A DNA stretch of 64,000 nt from RPQJ01 sp963754125 (GTDB lineage: Bacteria > Pseudomonadota > Gammaproteobacteria > Steroidobacterales > Steroidobacteraceae). A program made the translations under genes and the position numbers. The DNA lies in contig CAVWEX010000014.1 of NCBI GenBank assembly GCA_963754125.1, positions 620,001-684,000 on the forward strand, in the 5' to 3' direction. The notes beneath the pieces were generated by a model. The model was not told the DNA's origin. It searched no databases and was given only the letters and a program-made list of their open reading frames with translations. Position 1 is the first letter of the stretch. Each line of letters opens with the position of its first letter. Shown here one piece after another: positions 8,999-18,208 of this stretch.

Positions 8999-9523
8999 TT
9001 ACTTCTTCTTCGGGCCCATCATCATGACCATCTGCCGGCCTTCCATGAGCGGATGCTGTTCGACCACCGCGTAGGGCGCGAGGTCGTTCTGCAACCGGAT
9101 CAGCTTCTGCCGACCGATGTCTGTGTGGGCCATCTCACGACCACGGAACCTCAGGGTTACCTTGGCCTTGTCCCCTTCCTCGAAAAAGCGAATCAGATTC
9201 CTGAGCTTGATCTGATAGTCGCCTTCGTCGGTTCCGGGACGAAACTTCACTTCCTTGACCTGGATCTGCTTCTGCTTTTTCTTCGCCGCGTGGGATTTCT
9301 TGTTCGCCTCGAACAGGAACTTCCCGTAATCGACGATCCGGCAGACCGGGGGCTCCGCGGTCGGCGAAACCTCCACCAGGTCGAGCTCTTGCGTCTGAGC
9401 GAGCTGCAGCGCGTCGTAGCGGCTCATGACCCCGACCTGTTCGCCATCTGCGCCAATGATGCGCAGCTGGGGGGCGGTGATCTCGTCGTTACGCTTGATG
9501 CGCTTTACGATTGGGGCAGCGAT
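8999..9523 (-). CDS. infC: Translation initiation factor IF-3 (AUC start codon)
   Basis: IF-3 binds the 30S subunit, prevents premature 50S joining and discriminates against non-AUG starts. The frame shows the N-domain (RNDEITAPQLRIIGADGEQV), the linker, and the C-domain (KEVKFRPGTDEGDYQIKLRN). A conventional ATG exists only at MSRYDALQLA, inside the N-domain, and would truncate it. Reading upstream, the frame is closed by TGA two codons before an ATC that stands 8 nt after a GGAGG Shine-Dalgarno sequence. That ATC gives 174 residues, the family length. Infrequent AUU/AUC start codons are the basis of infC autoregulation in enterics, so the same feedback is likely. Confidence 0.93.
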   Translation of the reverse strand: MAAPIVKRIKRNDEITAPQLRIIGADGEQVGVMSRYDALQLAQTQELDLVEVSPTAEPPVCRIVDYGKFLFEANKKSHAAKKKQKQIQVKEVKFRPGTDEGDYQIKLRNLIRFFEEGDKAKVTLRFRGREMAHTDIGRQKLIRLQNDLAPYAVVEQHPLMEGRQMVMMMGPKKK

Positions 9524-9526
9524 GCG

Positions 9527-11453
9527 TCATACCTCCAGAACAATGCGGCCGCGGCTCGCAACTTCCCGGCCAAGCTTCGAGCCGATCTCCTCGAGGGACA
9601 TCGCGCCCAAATCCTGGCCATTGCGTGTGCGCACGGCCAACGTATTAGACCCCGCTTCGCGGTCGCCCGCGACCAGCAGGTACGGGACCCGCTGCAAGGT
9701 GTGCTCGCGGATTTTAAAGCCGACTTTCTCGTTACGCAAATCTGTTTCGACCCGAAGCCCCTGATTTCTCAGGAATTCAGCGGCCTCTGCCGCATACTCG
9801 GCCTGCCCGTCGGTGATATTCATCACTACGGCCTGCACCGGGGCCAGCCAGGTCGGGAAGCGCCCGGCGTGGTTTTCGATCAGGATCCCGATGAAGCGCT
9901 CGAAGGATCCCAGCACCGCCCGGTGCAGCATCACCGGCCGGTGGGCGACTCCGTCCTCGCCGATGTACTCGGCACCGAGCCGCTCCGGCAGGAGGAAATC
10001 GACCTGCAGCGTGCCGCACTGCCAGTCCCGGCCGATCGCGTCCCGGAGCACGAACTCGAGCTTCGGGCCGTAGAACGCACCCTCCCCCGGGTTCAGCTGG
10101 TAGTCGAGAGCCGGCGGCCTCTACCGCCTGCTTCAGCGCATTCTCGGCCTTGTCCCACGTCGCGTCGCTGCCGACCCGCTTGGCCGGGCGGTCGGAGAAC
10201 TTGACCGCGATCTCGGTGAAGCCGAAATCGGCGTAGACGCTCTTCAGCAGGTCACAGAAGGCCACCGCCTCCGAGTTGATCTGCTCCTCGGTGCAGAAGA
10301 TGTGGGCGTCGTCCTGCGTGAACGCACGCACGCGCATCAGGCCGTGCAGCGCACCCGACGGTTCGTTGCGGTGGCAGGCGCCGAACTCGGCCATGCGCAG
10401 CGGCAGGTCGCGGTACGACTTGATGCCCTGCCGGTAGATCATTACGTGGCACGGGCAGTTCATCGGCTTCACCGCGAGGATCCGCTCCTCGGACTCGGCG
10501 ATGAACATGTGCGGCGCGTAGTTTTCCCAGTGTCCCGAACGCTCCCAGAGCGAGCGGTCCACCAGCTGGGGCGTGCGTACCTCGACGTAGCCTTCCTGCG
10601 CCAGCCGGTCGCGCATGTACTGCTCGATCGTGCGCCACAGCGTCCAGCCCTTCGGGTGCCAGAACACGCTGCCGACCGCCTCTTCCTGCATGTGGAACAG
10701 GCCGAGCTCGCGTCCCAGCCGACGATGGTCGCGCTTCTCGGCCTCCTCGAGCCGCGTCAGGTAGGCCTTGAGCTGCTTCTCGTCGGGCCACGCGGTGCCG
10801 TAGATGCGCTGGAGCATCTCGTTCTTCGAGTCGCCCCGCCAGTAGGCACCCGCGACCTTCATGAGCTTGAACGCACCGAGCTTGCCGGTGCTCGGCACGT
10901 GCGGGCCGCGGCAGAGATCGAACCAGTCGCCCTGGCCGTAGAGGCTGATGTCCTCGTTGGCCGGGATGCTCGCGATGATCTCGGCCTTGTAGTGCTCGCC
11001 GAGCTCCTTGAACGTCTCGACGGCGGCATCGCGCGGCATCAGCCGGCGCTCGACCTTGAGATCGGCCTTGGCCAGTTCGTGCATCTTCGCCTCGAACTTC
11101 ACGAGATCGTCGGGCGTGAACGGCCGACTGAATGCGAAATCGTAGTAGAAGCCGTCCTCGATCACCGGGCCGATGGTGACCTGGGCATCCGGATAGATCG
11201 CCTGGACGGCCTGCGCCAGCAGGTGTGCGGTGGAGTGGCGGAGGATCTCGAGGCCGTCCGCGTCCCGGCCCGTCACGATCGCGAGCGTCGCGTCCGACTC
11301 GATCAGGAACGACGTGTCGACCAGCCCGCCGTCGACTCTGCCCGCGAGCGCCGCCTTGGCGAGGCCGGGGCCGATATCCGCCGCCACTTGCGCCACCGTG
11401 ACCGGCTCGGCGTACGTGCGCTGGCTGCCATCGGGCAGGGTAATGACGGGCAT
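9527..11453 (-). CDS. thrS: Threonyl-tRNA synthetase (one frameshift)
   Basis: This enzyme charges tRNA-Thr and edits misacylated serine. It starts MPVITLPDGSQR (TGS domain), then the editing domain with HSTAHLLAQAVQ (HxxxH zinc-type motif), class II core motifs (MNCPCHVMIYRQ with the zinc cysteine, MRVRAFTQDDAHIF), and the anticodon-binding domain (APVQAVVMNITD). One extra base near 10107-10110, after the residues AVEAAG, throws the frame within the catalytic core. Repaired, the protein is 641 residues, one less than in E. coli. It lies 24 bp after tRNA-Val, and its stop codon abuts the infC ribosome-binding site. Confidence 0.94.
9532..9536 (-). promoter_or_regulatory. infC Shine-Dalgarno embedded in the thrS stop region
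   Basis: GGAGG on the minus strand lies within the last codons of thrS (its stop TGA is at 9529-9527) and 8 nt before the infC ATC start. Ribosomes finishing thrS would cover the infC initiation site, so the two genes are probably translationally coupled. It is the deciding evidence for the non-AUG start. Confidence 0.75.
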
Positions 11454-11477
11454 GACGGTCCTTGGCAGGTTAGGGTC

Positions 11478-11552
11478 TGGTGGGCGCACGTGGGATCGAA
11501 CCACGGACCCCTACCATGTCAAGGTAGTGCTCTACCGCTGAGCTATGCGCCC
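11478..11552 (-). tRNA. tRNA-Val (anticodon GAC)
   Basis: A 75-nt cloverleaf with acceptor GGGCGCA pairing to TGCGCCC, anticodon stem CTACC/GGTAG around loop TTGACAT giving GAC, T arm CGTGG-TTCGATC-CCACG, and an encoded CCA. It is on the thrS strand, 24 bp before the thrS ATG, so the tRNA probably shares a transcript with thrS and would be released by processing. Confidence 0.95.
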
Positions 11553-11610
11553 TCAAACGAGCCGCGAAGGATACAGGAATGCCGCTCGCGGTGGCTAGGG
11601 GCCACCGCCT

Positions 11611-13632
11611 TCACCCGGTCAGTGCCCCCGGCGGGCCGAAGGCCTGGTGGCGCAACCGTTCGATCTCGTCGCGAACATGCGCCGCCTGCTCGAATTCGAG
11701 GTTGCGGGCGTGACGATGCATCTCGGCCTCGAGCTTCTTGATCCGCTTCATCGCCTGCTCGGGGCCGAGGACCGGGACGGCCGTCTCGATCCCGGCGCCG
11801 CGCCTGCCGCCGCCCGACTCCACGTCGCCGCGAGCGCCCTCCATCACGTCGGTGACCGGCTTGCGGATGCTCTGCGGCGTGATGCCGTGCGCCGCGTTGT
11901 GCTCGATCTGCTTCGCGCGGCGCCGGCCGGTCTCGGCCAGCGCCCGCTCGATGGAGCCGGTGATCCGGTCGGCGTAGAGGATCGCCCTGCCGTTCACGTG
12001 GCGCGCCGCCCGCCCGATCGTCTGGATGAGCGAACCCTCGGAGCGCAGGAATCCTTCCTTGTCCGCATCCAGGATCGCCACCAGCGACACCTCCGGCATG
12101 TCCAGGCCCTCGCGCAGCAGGTTGATGCCCACCAGGACGTCGAACTTGCCGAGGCGCAGGTCGCGGATGATCTCCACCCGCTCGACCGTCTCGATGTCCG
12201 AATGCAGGTAGCGCACGCGCACGCCGTGCTCGTCGAGATACTCCGTGAGGTCCTCCGCCATGCGCTTCGTGAGCGTGGTGATGAGCACACGCTCGTCGAG
12301 CGCCACGCAACGGTGGATCTCCGAGAGCACGTCGTCCACCTGGGTCCGCACCGGCCGGATCTCGACCTCCGGGTCCACGAGGCCCGTTGGACGCACGACC
12401 TGCTCGACCACGGCGCCGGATTTGCGCCCCTCGTAGGGCCCGGGCGTCGCGGAAACGAAGATCATCTGCGGCGCGAGCGTCTCCCACTCGTCGAAGCGCA
12501 GCGGCCGGTTGTCGAGCGCCGAAGGCAGGCGGAAGCCGTACTCGACCAGCGTCTCCTTGCGCGAGCGATCGCCCTTGTACATCCCGCCGATCTGCGGAAC
12601 GGTGACGTGGCTTTCGTCCACCACCAGCAGCGCGCCCTTCGGCAGGTAGTCGAACAGGCATGGCGGCGGCTCTCCAGACTCGCGACCCGACAGGTAGCGG
12701 GAGTAATTCTCGATGCCCGCGCAGTAGCCCACCTCCATCATCATCTCGAGGTCGAAGGTCGTCCGCTGCTCCAGCCGCTGCGCCTCGAGCAGCTTCTCAC
12801 GCGCGCGCAGCTCGACCAGCCGCTCGCGGAGTTCGTCGCGGATCTGCTCGATCGCGCGGTCGATGCGCTCCTTGGGCGTGACGTAGTGCGACGACGGATA
12901 GACCGTCAGCCGTGGCACCCGGCGCAGCACCTCGCCGGTCAGCGGATCGAACCACGCCAGCGCCTCGATCTCATCATCGAAGAGCTCCACTCGAACCGCC
13001 TCGCGCTCCGACTCGGCCGGGAAGATGTCGATCACGTCGCCGCGGACCCGGTAGCTGCCCTGGGCGAGATCGAGTTCGTTGCGCGTGTACTGCATGTCGG
13101 CGAGACGCCGCAGCAGCTTGCGCTGGTCGAGGCGGTCGCCGCGCACGAGGTGGAGCACCATGCTGAGATACGCCTCCGGATCGCCGAGTCCGTAGATCGA
13201 GGAGACCGTCGCGACGATGATCGAGTCCGGCCGCTCGAGCAGCGCCTTGGTCGCGGACAGGCGCATCTGCTCGATGTGAGCGTTCACCGAGGCGTCCTTC
13301 TCGATGTAGGTATCGGAGGAAGGCACGTAGGCCTCGGGCTGGTAGTAGTCGTAGTAGCTGACGAAGTACTCGACCGCGTTGTCGGGGAAGAATTCGCGGA
13401 ACTCGCCGTAGAGCTGGGCCGCCAGCGTCTTGTTGTGCGCCATCACGAGCGTGGGTCGCTGCACTCGATCGATGACGCTGGCGACCGTGAAGGTCTTGCC
13501 CGATCCGGTGACGCCGAGCAGCGTCTGGTGCGCGAGGCCGCTCTCGAGTCCGTCGACGAGCGCGGAGATCGCCGCCGGCTGGTCTCCCGCCGGCTGGTAG
13601 TCGGAGCGCAGGCGGAACCGGGGCTTGTCCAT
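11611..13632 (-). CDS. uvrB: Excinuclease ABC subunit B
   Basis: The damage-verifying subunit of nucleotide excision repair, 673 residues, the same as E. coli. It has Walker A GVTGSGKT at residues 40-47, the beta-hairpin region YYDYYQPEAYVP, helicase motifs (VDESHVTVPQ, FVSATPGPYE, GINLLREGLDMPEV, QTIGRAARHVNG) and a C-terminal UVR motif (NLEFEQAAHVRDEIERLR) that contacts UvrC. A long in-frame extension exists upstream, but the ATG before DKPRFRLRSDYQPAGDQ matches the family. It is divergent from the aminotransferase gene. Confidence 0.98.
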   Translation of the reverse strand: MDKPRFRLRSDYQPAGDQPAAISALVDGLESGLAHQTLLGVTGSGKTFTVASVIDRVQRPTLVMAHNKTLAAQLYGEFREFFPDNAVEYFVSYYDYYQPEAYVPSSDTYIEKDASVNAHIEQMRLSATKALLERPDSIIVATVSSIYGLGDPEAYLSMVLHLVRGDRLDQRKLLRRLADMQYTRNELDLAQGSYRVRGDVIDIFPAESEREAVRVELFDDEIEALAWFDPLTGEVLRRVPRLTVYPSSHYVTPKERIDRAIEQIRDELRERLVELRAREKLLEAQRLEQRTTFDLEMMMEVGYCAGIENYSRYLSGRESGEPPPCLFDYLPKGALLVVDESHVTVPQIGGMYKGDRSRKETLVEYGFRLPSALDNRPLRFDEWETLAPQMIFVSATPGPYEGRKSGAVVEQVVRPTGLVDPEVEIRPVRTQVDDVLSEIHRCVALDERVLITTLTKRMAEDLTEYLDEHGVRVRYLHSDIETVERVEIIRDLRLGKFDVLVGINLLREGLDMPEVSLVAILDADKEGFLRSEGSLIQTIGRAARHVNGRAILYADRITGSIERALAETGRRRAKQIEHNAAHGITPQSIRKPVTDVMEGARGDVESGGGRRGAGIETAVPVLGPEQAMKRIKKLEAEMHRHARNLEFEQAAHVRDEIERLRHQAFGPPGALTG

Positions 13633-13717
13633 GTCGACTCGGGGGGCGATCGGGCTGGGGACGAGGGGCGAGGATTGGCCTAAGATACCTGCTCCCTCCC
13701 GCTCCCGGAACACGACC

Positions 13718-14905
13718 TTGGCCATCGTCCTCGCCGAGCGCCTCAAGCGCGTCAAGCCCTCGCCCACCGTCGCACTCACCGGCCGCGTGGCCAGGCTCCG
13801 GGCGGAGGGCCGCGACATCGTCGGCCTCGGCGTCGGCGAGCCCGATTTCGACACGCCGTTGCACGTCGCGGACGCTGGCGTGGAGGCGATCCGCAAGGGT
13901 TTCACGCGCTACACCGCGGTCGAGGGCATCCCGGACCTGAAGGACGCGATCATCGCGAAGTTCAAACGCGACAACGGCATCGAGTACACACGGCCGCAGG
14001 TCCTCGTGTCCACGGGCGCCAAGCAGACGATCTACAACCTGTTCATGGCGGTCATCGACCCGGGCGACGAGGTGATCATCCCGGCGCCGTACTGGGTCTC
14101 GTATCCCGACATCGCCCTGCTCGCCGAGGGCACGCCGGTCACGCCATACGCGGGCCCCGAGCAGGGTTACAAGATCACGCCCGCACAACTCGAGGCGGCG
14201 ATCACGCCGAGGACGCGCCTGTTCATGCTGAACAGCCCGAGCAATCCGACCGGTGCGGCGTACACGAGCGCCGAACTGCACGCGCTGGGAGCCGTCCTGC
14301 GCCGCCACACGGACGTGCTGGTCGCCACGGACGACATGTACGAGCACATCTACTGGGCGAAGGAGCCATTCGCGAGCTTCCTGACTGCGTGCCCCGACCT
14401 CTACGACCGTACGGTCACCATCAACGGCGTGTCGAAGAGCTATGCCATGACGGGCTGGCGCATCGGTTACTGCGGCGGCCCTGCAACGATCGTGGACGCG
14501 ATGGCCACGATCCAGAGCCAGAGCACCTCGAACCCGTCGTCGATCGCACAGAAGGCCGCCGTGGCGGCGCTGAACGGCGACCAGGCCTGCGTCGTGGAGA
14601 TGAACCGGCACTTCAAGGCCCGGCACGATTTCTTCAATGCAGGGCTGAACGCCCTGCCCGGCTTCCGCGTGCTGCCCGGTGCGGGCACGTTCTATGCGTT
14701 CTGCGACGTTTCCGGCGCCATCCAGAGCCTCGGCCTGGCCGACGATCACGAGTTCGCCGAGTTCCTGCTGGAGAAGGCCGGCGTGGCGGGGGTGCCGGGC
14801 ACCGGCTTCGGGGCACCGGGCCACATCCGCTTTTCGTTCGCCGTCAGCATGCAGACGCTTGAGAAGGCCCTCGATCGCATGGGCACGGCGCTGCGCGAGG
14901 CGTGA
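13718..14905 (+). CDS. Aspartate aminotransferase (class I, PLP-dependent)
   Basis: A 395-residue fold-type I transaminase. Visible are VGLGVGEPDFDTP, the PLP-phosphate region STGAKQTIYN, NSPSNPTGAAY (substrate/PLP Asn), and SKSYAMTGWRIGY with the PLP-binding lysine; the conserved arginine is in GHIRFSFAVS. It resembles the Thermus/Rhizobium type of aspartate aminotransferase (I-gamma) more than E. coli AspC. The most N-terminal plausible start is a TTG at 13718 (MAIVLAERLKRVKPSPT); an ATG further up would overlap uvrB and is out of pattern. It interconverts aspartate and oxaloacetate; some homologues also use prephenate. Confidence 0.9.
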   Translation: MAIVLAERLKRVKPSPTVALTGRVARLRAEGRDIVGLGVGEPDFDTPLHVADAGVEAIRKGFTRYTAVEGIPDLKDAIIAKFKRDNGIEYTRPQVLVSTGAKQTIYNLFMAVIDPGDEVIIPAPYWVSYPDIALLAEGTPVTPYAGPEQGYKITPAQLEAAITPRTRLFMLNSPSNPTGAAYTSAELHALGAVLRRHTDVLVATDDMYEHIYWAKEPFASFLTACPDLYDRTVTINGVSKSYAMTGWRIGYCGGPATIVDAMATIQSQSTSNPSSIAQKAAVAALNGDQACVVEMNRHFKARHDFFNAGLNALPGFRVLPGAGTFYAFCDVSGAIQSLGLADDHEFAEFLLEKAGVAGVPGTGFGAPGHIRFSFAVSMQTLEKALDRMGTALREA

Positions 14906-14959
14906 TCGCGGTTCCTTGACTCAGGCGCCGTCATTCCGGAGAATTCCGCGCCCTCCTGT

Positions 14960-15034
14960 TCCGACATAGCTCAGCGGTAGAGCAGCTGACTGTTAATCAG
15001 CGGGTCCCAGGTTCGAATCCTGGTGTCGGAGCCA
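14960..15034 (+). tRNA. tRNA-Asn (anticodon GTT)
   Basis: A 75-nt cloverleaf with acceptor TCCGACA/TGTCGGA, anticodon stem GCTGA/TCAGC around loop CTGTTAA giving GTT, T arm CCAGG-TTCGAAT-CCTGG, G discriminator and encoded CCA. It stands alone between the aminotransferase gene and the convergent gabT gene. Confidence 0.95.
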
Positions 15035-15082
15035 ACTTCCCCTGCATCCGCAAGTAGGCCAGGCCCACTCGGGCCGGCCTTT

Positions 15083-16390
15083 TCAGCCGTTGGCCGCGGC
15101 CCGCGTGACCGCACCGGTCAGTTCGCGAAGCGACTCCGCGACGATGGCGAGCCCCTCGCGAATGATCGCGTCCGAGGCGGTGAGCGGCACGAGGAAGCGG
15201 ATCACGTTGCCGTAGAGACCGCAGGACAGGATCACGAGGCCTTTCTCGGCCGCACGCTTCACCAGCGCCTTGGTGAGGTCGGCATCGGGCGCGTGCGGGT
15301 CGCGGTTGCGCACCAGTTCGATCGCCACCATCGCACCGAGACCACGGACTTCGCCGATCGCGGGAACTTCCCGCTGCAACTCGCGCAGAGCGCTGGTCAG
15401 GGTCGCACCGATCGCTTCCGCCCGACCGCACAGGTTCTCGGACTCGATCACCTCGAGCACCGCGAGGCCGGCCGCACACGCGATCGGGGACCCGGCATAG
15501 GTGCCCCCGAGTCCGCCCGGCCCCGGCGCGTCCATGATGCTGGCCTTGCCGACGACCGCCGCCAACGGGAATCCGCCCGCGAGGCTCTTCGCCAGGGTCA
15601 TGAGATCGGGCTCGATGCCGGAGTGCTCGATCGCGAACATGCGACCCGTCCGCGCGAAGCCGCTCTGGATCTCGTCGATCACCAGCACGATGCCGTGCTG
15701 GTCGCACAGGCGCCGCAGCGCCTGCAGGAACTCCGGCGGGGCGACGTAGAAACCGCCCTCGCCCTGCACCGGCTCGACGATGATGGCCGCGACGCGCGCG
15801 GGTTCGACGTCGTATTTGAAGATGTGCTCGAGCGCTTCCAGGCTCTGCTGGACTTTCACGCCGTGGTACGGGATCGGAAACGGCGCGTGGTAGACGTCCC
15901 CGGGCATCGGGCCAAAGCCCGCCTTGTAGGGCGCCACCTTGCCCGTCAGCGCCATGGCCATGAAGGTGCGGCCGTGGAATCCGCCGCCGAACGCGATCAC
16001 CGCGGATCGACCGGTGTGCGCCCGGGCGATCTTGATGCTGTTCTCCACCGCCTCGGCGCCCGTGGTGACGAAGATGGTCTTCCTGGGGCTCGACCCGGGC
16101 GCGAGGCGATTGAGCTTCTCCGCCAGATCGACCGCGACGGCATACGGCGTAACCATGAAGCAGGTGTGGCTGAACGCCTCGAGCTGGGCCGCAACGGCTG
16201 CCTTGACCCGCGGGTGCACGTGCCCGGTGTTGAGCACGGCGATGCCCCCTGCAAAATCGATGTAGCGACGGCCCTCGACGTCCCACAGCTCGGCGTTCTC
16301 CGCGCGCGCCACGAAGACGGGCAACTGGTTCGAGATTCCGCGGGCGATCGCCGAGTCGCGTCGCACCTGAAGCTCTGCATTCGTCGACAT
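15083..16390 (-). CDS. gabT: 4-aminobutyrate aminotransferase
   Basis: A 435-residue class III transaminase that moves the amino group of GABA to 2-oxoglutarate, giving succinate semialdehyde. It shows RRYIDFAGGIAVLNTGHVHP near the start, TTGAEAVENSIKIAR, the cofactor aspartate in VLVIDEIQSGFARTG, and the PLP lysine in LMTLAKSLAGGFPL. Two in-frame ATGs lie 6 bp apart; the second (MSTNAELQ) is spaced better from the AGGA ribosome-binding site. No succinate semialdehyde dehydrogenase gene lies nearby, so physiological use with other omega-amino acids (for example 5-aminovalerate) is possible. Confidence 0.9.
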   Translation of the reverse strand: MSTNAELQVRRDSAIARGISNQLPVFVARAENAELWDVEGRRYIDFAGGIAVLNTGHVHPRVKAAVAAQLEAFSHTCFMVTPYAVAVDLAEKLNRLAPGSSPRKTIFVTTGAEAVENSIKIARAHTGRSAVIAFGGGFHGRTFMAMALTGKVAPYKAGFGPMPGDVYHAPFPIPYHGVKVQQSLEALEHIFKYDVEPARVAAIIVEPVQGEGGFYVAPPEFLQALRRLCDQHGIVLVIDEIQSGFARTGRMFAIEHSGIEPDLMTLAKSLAGGFPLAAVVGKASIMDAPGPGGLGGTYAGSPIACAAGLAVLEVIESENLCGRAEAIGATLTSALRELQREVPAIGEVRGLGAMVAIELVRNRDPHAPDADLTKALVKRAAEKGLVILSCGLYGNVIRFLVPLTASDAIIREGLAIVAESLRELTGAVTRAAANG

Positions 16391-16412
16391 GTTCATTCCT
16401 CGTGGGGCCGGC

Positions 16413-17294
16413 TCAGCCGGGCCGCCCGGCAACCAGTCGATCCAGGTACGCGCCAAAGGACGGGCCGAGCTCGGGGTGACGAAGCGCGAATTCGACGGTC
16501 GCCTCGAGGTAGCCGAGCTTCGAGCCGCAGTCGTAGCGCTTCCCGCGAAACGCATAGGCGAGCACGGTCTCATCGGCCATCAGCGCCGCGATCCCGTCGG
16601 TCAGCTGAATCTCGCCGCCTGCGCCGCGCCCCGTGGTCTCGAGCCGGGCATAGACGGCCGGCGTCAGCAGGTAACGTCCCACCACCGCGAGCGTGGAGGG
16701 CGCGTCCTCGGGCCGGGGCTTCTCGACGATGCGCTCGACGCGCGAAACGAGCTCCTCGAGCGGCTGGACCGCTACGATGCCGTACTTGTCCGTCTCGCGG
16801 CGATCAACGGTCTGCACGCCGAGCACGCTCGCCTGGTGCACCTCGAAGACGCGCGCCATCTGCTTGAGGCAAGGCTCGTCCGCGTCGATCAGGTCGTCGG
16901 CGAGGTGGATGAAGAACGGCTCGTCGCCCACGGCCGGCCGGGAACACAACACCGCGTGGCCGAGCCCGAGGGGCGCGGGCTGGCGGATGTAGATGCAGCT
17001 CGCGTAGGACGGCACGATGCCTCGCACGGCCTCCAGCAGCTGCTGCTTGCCCTGTGCCTCGAGTTCCTTCTCGAGTTCATGGTCCGTGTCGAAGTGATCC
17101 TCGATCGCGCGCTTTGCGTAGCCCGTGATGAACACCAGCTTGTCGGCACCGGCCGCAAGGGCTTCCTCGGCCGCATACTGGATCAGCGGCTTGTCGACGA
17201 TCGGCAGCATCTCCTTCGGACTTGCCTTGGTGGCCGGCAGGAAGCGCGTACCGCGCCCCGCCACCGGGAAGACCGCCGTCCTGATCCGAGTCAT
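16413..17294 (-). CDS. galU: UTP-glucose-1-phosphate uridylyltransferase
   Basis: A 293-residue nucleotidyltransferase making UDP-glucose for polysaccharides and lipopolysaccharide. It carries the signature AVFPVAGRGTRFLPATKASP with the nucleotide-binding Gly-rich loop, KEMLPIVDKPLIQYAAEEA with the substrate lysine, and GGEIQLTDGI. A possible start two codons upstream (ML) exists; MTRIRTAVFPVAG was chosen. It lies 22 bp before gabT on the same strand. Confidence 0.97.
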   Translation of the reverse strand: MTRIRTAVFPVAGRGTRFLPATKASPKEMLPIVDKPLIQYAAEEALAAGADKLVFITGYAKRAIEDHFDTDHELEKELEAQGKQQLLEAVRGIVPSYASCIYIRQPAPLGLGHAVLCSRPAVGDEPFFIHLADDLIDADEPCLKQMARVFEVHQASVLGVQTVDRRETDKYGIVAVQPLEELVSRVERIVEKPRPEDAPSTLAVVGRYLLTPAVYARLETTGRGAGGEIQLTDGIAALMADETVLAYAFRGKRYDCGSKLGYLEATVEFALRHPELGPSFGAYLDRLVAGRPG

Positions 17295-17373
17295 GAGCAA
17301 TCCGTTGTGGTGCCGTCCATAGTCTGGGAATCATAGCGGATCCGTTCGGGCACGCTCCATCGCAGCCCGTGCA

Positions 17374-17406
17374 GCAGGCTGCCGTCCGCAGCGGACGGCA
17401 GCCTGC
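17374..17406. repeat. Perfect 15-bp inverted repeat with 3-nt loop
   Basis: Two 15-bp arms (the left starts GCAGGCTGCC) enclose a 3-nt loop with no mismatch. It lies 24 bp past the stop of the ComEA-like gene and before galU, on the strand of both. There is no T-run on either side, so it is not a classic intrinsic terminator, but the hairpin is very stable and may stop or stabilise the upstream mRNA. Confidence 0.6.
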
Positions 17407-17430
17407 GCAGGTACCGGGCAGCGGCCGAGG

Positions 17431-17763
17431 TCAGTCGCCCGAGGCCGGCTGGCGGGCCGCCGCCGGCCGGGTGGCCGCCGATGGCGCCTGTCCCGCCTTC
17501 TCGATCCGGATGTTGGGGCGGTTCTGGTCGAGCACGCGCTGACCGATACCGTCCACCTTGAGCAGGTCGTCGGCGGCGCGGAACGGGCCGTTCTTCTGCC
17601 GGTACTCCACGATCGCCTGCGCCTTGACCGGCCCGATGCCGTCGAGTTCGCGCGCCAGCGTGGATGCGTCCGCGGTGTTGACGTTGACGGGGCCTGCCCA
17701 CGCTGCCATGGGCAGCAGGCTCGCAATCAGCGACCGGACGAGAATTCGGGAATGGTGTGACAT
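17431..17763 (-). CDS. ComEA-like helix-hairpin-helix protein
   Basis: A 110-residue exported protein. Residues 1-23 form a signal peptide (LVRSLIASLLPMAAWA before GPVN). Then comes the ComEA helix-hairpin-helix pair: VNVNTADASTLARELDGIG and KNGPFRAADDLLKVDGIG, each ending in the G-I-G DNA-phosphate-binding turn. The C-terminal tail is Ala/Pro-rich and disordered. ComEA proteins bind double-stranded DNA in the periplasm during natural transformation; no other competence gene is nearby, so the role is inferred only from the domain. The start was chosen at the ATG giving the signal peptide. Confidence 0.85.
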   Translation of the reverse strand: MSHHSRILVRSLIASLLPMAAWAGPVNVNTADASTLARELDGIGPVKAQAIVEYRQKNGPFRAADDLLKVDGIGQRVLDQNRPNIRIEKAGQAPSAATRPAAARQPASGD

Positions 17764-17903
17764 GACGGCCTCCTTCGGCTTCCGATGCCGCAGTCCCGGG
17801 ATGGGTGCGGTCGGCCAGAACCTACCGAAGGCGCGCCCGACGCGCCGACGCAAACGAAGTCAGTTCGCGCAGATTTGCGCGGCGCACGCCACACGATTTC
17901 GGC

Positions 17904-18194
17904 TCATTCGCCGTCGGTCGGGACCGATGCTGCGGGTCGCCGCGCCTCCGCCAGCCGGAGCGCGTTGCGAAGTCGTCCACGGTCGGCCAGCAACCGGGCG
18001 ATCCAGGCCGAACGCCACAGGGCTCCGGCGAGCAGCCCGGCCGCAAACGCGATCAGGAGGGCGAGTCCCGACGACACGCCGAAGCGTGCGATCGCGACGT
18101 CCACCTCAAAGTGCTGCTGGTTCAGCGCGGTGAACAGCACCGCGGCTGCCACGAGCAGCAGCACGGCGCAGACGACGGCGACGCGGCGCAGCAC
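17904..18194 (-). CDS. LapA (lipopolysaccharide assembly protein A) domain protein
   Basis: A 96-residue inner-membrane protein with two hydrophobic segments (VAVVCAVLLLVAAAVLFTAL and LALLIAFAAGLLAGALW) separated by NQQHFEVDVAIARFGVSSG, and a short basic cytoplasmic tail. LapA-domain (YciS-like) proteins sit after ihfB in many gammaproteobacteria and act with LapB in controlling LpxC turnover. The lapB gene, usually next, is not visible: the following gene is the ComEA-like one. Confidence 0.82.
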   Translation of the reverse strand: MLRRVAVVCAVLLLVAAAVLFTALNQQHFEVDVAIARFGVSSGLALLIAFAAGLLAGALWRSAWIARLLADRGRLRNALRLAEARRPAASVPTDGE

Positions 18195-18208
18195 CGGTCG
18201 GCCCCGCC

